Positions 60,901 to 64,000 of a stretch of DNA of 64,000 bases are shown one piece after another. Every line of letters begins with the position of its first letter. The stretch's first letter is position 1. The position numbers and the translations under genes are program-made. The notes beneath the pieces are model-generated. The model did not search any database, had not been told where the DNA came from, and saw only the letters and a program-made list of their open reading frames with translations. Origin of the DNA: Gorsachius magnificus (taxonomy: Eukaryota; Chordata; Aves; Pelecaniformes; Ardeidae); contig CM067085.1 in NCBI GenBank assembly GCA_034008185.1, forward strand, positions 54,556,602 to 54,620,601. The letters run 5' to 3'.

Positions 60901-63673
60901 AGCTCACTTTAGATCATATTACCTGAATGACTGTGGCAGATTTACTTCTGGCTTCCTCCATTTTTGTCTTTTTCAAGTTTAAAAAGTTCGTCCTGGCTAA
61001 GTATCTTCTCCAGTGCTTCTGGATGAAAACTGCTGCATTCACTTTCTTCAGGATGCGTCGACGAGACAAGAAGTTAACTGCAGATTTTTGAATTATCCGA
61101 GCAGCTCTGTCTCTCTCCTACAAAGAGTGAATTTCCACTGAACAGTTAGCATTGGAATTTTCACTCAAAATTTTTGATGTATTAAAACAACTGTCTAAAG
61201 CAATCTCATAAGAATTAGGCTTGTTGATGAAAAAAACCTACATAAATATAACCTCTCCCCCTTTCTATGCCACAGATTCTTAGAATATTTCAGTTCAACA
61301 CTGTTCCAACGTTGAATAATATGTATCTCAGATGCAGCGGTGGCATTTAGCAATCTTAACAGTGTCATAGTTTTAAAACCATCACAAGATCTGGTATAAC
61401 TACCAGAAAACCAAGAAACAAAATAGCAGAACACACGCAACTCAGCTCAAAACAGTGGTGAAGTTTAGCTCCTGAACAAAAATATTACATCCATGCAGAA
61501 GTTTAATTACTCTTTTAATCTTGGAGACATTAATAGGAATTAACTACTCCCTTTTTCTTTTAAGGAAGCAGTGCAACTATTTTATATTTGAAATATTGGG
61601 AAAGGGGCTTAAGGGGTGACCTGCTCTAATCAGAACACAAAAGAACAAACAGTAGCCTTTAAACACACGTAATTTTTTCGGAGTAGTCTTAAACAAAAGT
61701 GGTTTTAGTAGATTACACAAAGAAGGCTGTATATTTTGACAATACAAAAAGGCTGTATATTTTGATAATACAAATGGTATTAATAAATTTAAATGCCAAT
61801 ATTATTTTAATAAATGTGTATACTCAAAAAAAGTGAATTTGTATTCTTTATTTAGTATCTCTCAAAGTAGAAACTGAGTATTTTGCAGACAAAGAGCACC
61901 TGAGAAAGTGTCAGTTCCCTTTTCAGCCTGTAATTCCTCCAGGCAGACTGAATTAGTTGAGCAGCTCGACTTTCTTGCCGAAGATCTAGAAGCCGCGAAC
62001 ACAGAAATGATACGTAGGTAATAACAACCTAAATAAACAGAATGCAACAAGTTAAGGGTTATACGGAAGAGCAGGACACATTCACACAAGAGCAGAACAT
62101 GTTTACATCAACTCTAAAGGCACCTTACCTTCTCATCAGGAATTGTATTTGACATGTCCGAGTGATGAATCATTGCTGGTATTCCGCCTAGGTCAGAAAC
62201 TGCAGCATTGATCAGCTGGAAGTTTTTCCTTTCATTGTCCAAGAGTTCCTTGTATAGGGCGGAGACATTTACAGCTTTGCAAAGAGAAAATATTTGTCAA
62301 ATCAAATTGTGCCTAAAAGAAATAGATTTAACATGAATTTCTGTGCATCAAATAACTCACTTTGGTCAAACATTCCTTCCTTAACATTTAGAGAAGTATC
62401 AGACTCTGAAGAGGATGAGGAGGAAGAGTTTAGTCCCACTGTATGAGTTCTTGAGCATTCTACTGTTTGAGTTGTACGTTGGCACACAGCTTCCAAAGGC
62501 ACGTAACACGGATGATAATGATGAATCAAATGACATAATACTCTACCATCTGAGAAACACACTGTGAAATTTTCCACCTGTTAAATAAAATACAATAAGA
62601 TACAAGTTCCCTGAATTTGTTACCAGTTAATTGCTATAAACTGGATATAAAATTTTTATCTTGCCCCTTTGAAAGTGACCAAGCGCGTCTTTTAAGAAAA
62701 AATTAAAAAATAATTTTGAAACTAGCACTTCCTTTGAACATTACTGTATAGCGACATACTGCTGTGAAAAACCAGAAACAAAGATGCGTGAATCACTATA
62801 CAGTGAATCTCCAAGGGAAACATTTAAGAAACCAAAAAGAAAGCAATCTTTCTATGGAAGGATTCCCAAGAAACTTCTATACATACCTTTACACTAGGTA
62901 TTCAGTGCAGAAATAAGCTCTGAACATGCTTCAGTGCTCTATCTAGCCCTTCAGAAAAAATAGCAGGTGAGACTGTATTCTGACCAGAGACAAGTCTCTG
63001 AACAGGTCTTCTCTTGGAAAGGACATGTCCCTGCTAAACAAACTTCTCTTTGAGAGAAATCCCCCTTACCCCAAACATTACTTTAATTCTCACAGTTCCT
63101 GTAAATGGTGACAATTCTATGCACAAATACTTCTAGGATGAATGCTCATTAAAAAAACTCAAACAACCCCATCCTCCAGCAAAAATGTTGTATTTTTAAA
63201 AGGCATTTTTATGCGTAAGTAACTGGAACGGGAGATCCTTTTGCTCAAATTTGTTTAAAAGAAGAGCTGCAGCTAAAGCCACAGAAAGACGTTACTTAAA
63301 ATCAGATTAAACAAAGTCCGGAAAGATACTTAAAACTAATTACCATTGGCTGCTACTACGTACTTGATAGTTTGAAGAATTCTGCTCTATAAAGAATAAG
63401 CGTTCTTATAACAGCAAAGGATGCATTTGCTGAAAGGTACACCAAACTGTTTACCTTGATATTGTAAAATCCACAAACAGCATTAACCCATGCCATCAGC
63501 AGCTTCACATTTTCACTGTAACTTTCAGGTGAGGAGTTACTACCATTATCTTCTAGTACTCTATGACAATTTGGAAAAGTCTTGATAGCACCCAATTGTG
63601 CTTCTCTTTTGCGTGCATTTTTTAAAAACTCAATTTCTTCTTTTAACTGTTCCACATTAAGAAAAACATCCAC
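46082..63673 (-). CDS. ASPM: ASPM, spindle microtubule assembly factor (3' part; N-terminal exons outside the window)
   Basis: Spindle-pole protein that focuses microtubule minus ends and controls division symmetry of neural progenitors. Exons seen, minus strand: 63673-63455, 62577-62361, 62274-62129, 62028-61900, 61117-60923, 60184-55873, 54215-54066, 53753-53587, 53020-52861, 52323-52114, 51577-51428, 49558-49367, 48930-48738, 48231-48077, 47602-47426, 46439-46267, 46187-46082. Order of parts: second calponin-homology domain, a serine run, the IQ array, then the C-terminal domain ending ...TLGIACY. All exon phases chain correctly, except that the 60184-55873 exon is one base too long (4312 rather than 4311) because of a frameshift localised to 59651-59673. 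As given, translation would stop at 59651. Microcephalin MCPH5 in humans is the same gene. Confidence 0.97.
49367..54215 (-). CDS. ASPM: ASPM smaller IQ exons (six exons)
   Basis: Exons 54215-54066, 53753-53587, 53020-52861, 52323-52114, 51577-51428 and 49558-49367 continue the IQ array after the giant exon. Examples are [49 protein letters not shown] and [12 protein letters not shown]. Each IQ unit binds calmodulin or a myosin light-chain-like protein and stiffens the helix. The 52114 donor (GTTGCT) is weak, but the frame joins correctly. Confidence 0.93.
49818..50530 (-). repeat. CR1 LINE, 3' part of ORF2 and 3' UTR, in ASPM intron
   Basis: On the minus strand it encodes the CR1 reverse transcriptase end ([51 protein letters not shown]), then the 3' UTR with GTCAAACACTGGAACAGG, to the TTGGACTAGATGATCATTG tail. 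Same orientation as ASPM. Frame breaks show it is dead. Confidence 0.95.
51870..51895. repeat. Poly(A) run in ASPM intron
   Basis: About 25 consecutive A, followed by CACACC. Confidence 0.9.
53170..53360 (+). repeat. Possible ancient CR1/L3-type fragment in ASPM intron
   Basis: CAGAACTTGCTGCCAAAGGAG, AGGCATTAGACAAATTGACAT and GGTCCATAGAAGGATAAT resemble the 3' region of old L3/CR1 elements. Weak, memory-based match. Confidence 0.45.
55008..55200 (-). repeat. CR1 LINE, 3' tail in ASPM intron
   Basis: Begins with the reverse complement of the CR1 3' end (GGTTGGAAGGGATGTCCAGAG, ATCTAGTCCAACCCTCCTGC) and runs into GGGCAGCCTGTTCCAGTGC. Confidence 0.94.
55873..60184 (-). CDS. ASPM: ASPM giant exon: IQ-motif array, with a one-base frameshift
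   Basis: Acceptor ...CCTGCAG before 60184, donor GTACTT after 55873. It encodes a near-continuous run of IQ motifs (pattern A-x-x-I-Q-x-x-Y/F-R-x-x-x-x-R/K). Spacing of about 24 residues over 1437 codons suggests around sixty units; I did not count each. Many fall in a three-IQ higher-order repeat of 73 residues. Frame from 60184 ends at a stop at 59651-59653, and the frame that is open to 55873 has a stop at 59671-59673. The indel must therefore lie in the 20 bases between, where a run of five A (59665-59669, T on the plus strand) with one A too many would explain both frames. Confidence 0.96.
60923..62028 (-). CDS. ASPM: ASPM exons between the CH domain and the giant IQ exon (two exons)
   Basis: Exons 62028-61900 ([20 protein letters not shown], then the first [20 protein letters not shown]) and 61117-60923 ([37 protein letters not shown]). 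Both have lengths divisible by three and join in phase 0. Confidence 0.93.
61722..61776. repeat. Short tandem duplication in ASPM intron
   Basis: A 26-bp unit (AAGGCTGTATATTTTGAC... ending AATACAAA) occurs twice in a row with one difference. Confidence 0.85.
62129..63673 (-). CDS. ASPM: ASPM calponin-homology domain exons (three exons)
   Basis: Exons 63673-63455, 62577-62361 and 62274-62129. [39 protein letters not shown] and [13 protein letters not shown] are the hallmark second calponin-homology domain of ASPM, an actin/microtubule-binding fold. A run of seven serines ([12 protein letters not shown]) near 62400-62430 is an insertion-prone loop. Phases 0, 1 and 0 chain correctly. Confidence 0.96.
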
Positions 63674-64000
63674 CTACAAGGAACAAAAAAAAGAAAAAAA
63701 AGATTTTATTTGTGTCACCAACAGTCTGACATGTCATCCATTATAGCAGCTGGATGCAGAGGCTTTAGATACGACTTTCTAAAGAGAAACTACTCTCACT
63801 ACTTAGCAGTACCTGCCACACTGAATCAGTTGGTAGTGGATAACCTGGACTTGCCAGCATAGATTGCAGTGTCTGTTACCAACTGCTTCAGATAAAAGAA
63901 CCTAAACCCCATTCCCCCCTATTCTGCATAAAACAGTTACTTAATTAGTTAATAGTTGGGGGTAACAGGGAAATTCCCTGAAACAGCCTGTGTAATTTCA

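Noticed and set aside
1..64000. CRISPR arrays, bacterial-type operons, tRNA or rRNA genes
   Set aside because: No regularly spaced repeats, no ribosome-binding-site/operon structure and no RNA gene pattern; the window is vertebrate nuclear DNA.

Overview
The window is a vertebrate, almost certainly avian, nuclear segment. The evidence is several CR1 LINE tails, a class II endogenous retrovirus primed by tRNA-Trp, and the conserved order ASPM - F13B - factor H-like gene that is also known from the mammalian complement cluster. All genes and the provirus read on the minus strand, so transcription runs from high to low coordinates. No species is claimed.

Layout, high to low coordinates. (1) 63673-46082: the 3' part of ASPM, from the second calponin-homology domain to the stop codon, in 17 exons. 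One 4.3-kb exon carries the IQ-motif array and has a single-base frameshift in this sequence. (2) 44664-34386: F13B (coagulation factor XIII B chain), complete from signal peptide to stop. It has nine sushi (CCP) exons plus a 93-bp linker-like exon where mammalian F13B has sushi 6. (3) 34385-27613: intergenic DNA with old CR1 fragments. (4) 27612-13614: a factor H-related (CFHR-like) gene with a signal exon, 11 CCP exons and a tiny terminal exon, plus decayed or partial CCP exon copies in its introns. (5) 12951-6282: a provirus with two LTRs, a 6-bp target duplication, PBS and PPT. It has a truncated gag replaced in part by a second LTR-like sequence, dUTPase/protease, a broken pol and a decayed env. 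(6) 6275-1: gene-poor DNA with an old CR1 ORF2 fragment and microsatellites.

Exon limits were set from splice signals and checked by reading-frame arithmetic. Every internal CCP exon and the linker exon is a multiple of three with phase 1 at both ends, which explains how modules could be gained, lost and duplicated. All ASPM exons chain in frame except the giant one, which is exactly one base too long. The F13B product would carry factor XIII A in plasma. The CFHR-like product would bind host surfaces or C3 fragments but has no recognisable equivalent of factor H CCP1-4. ASPM acts at spindle poles. I see no wholly new type of system. The best leads are the F13B module loss, the unusual CCP order and decayed modules of the CFHR-like gene, the ASPM frameshift and the provirus architecture.
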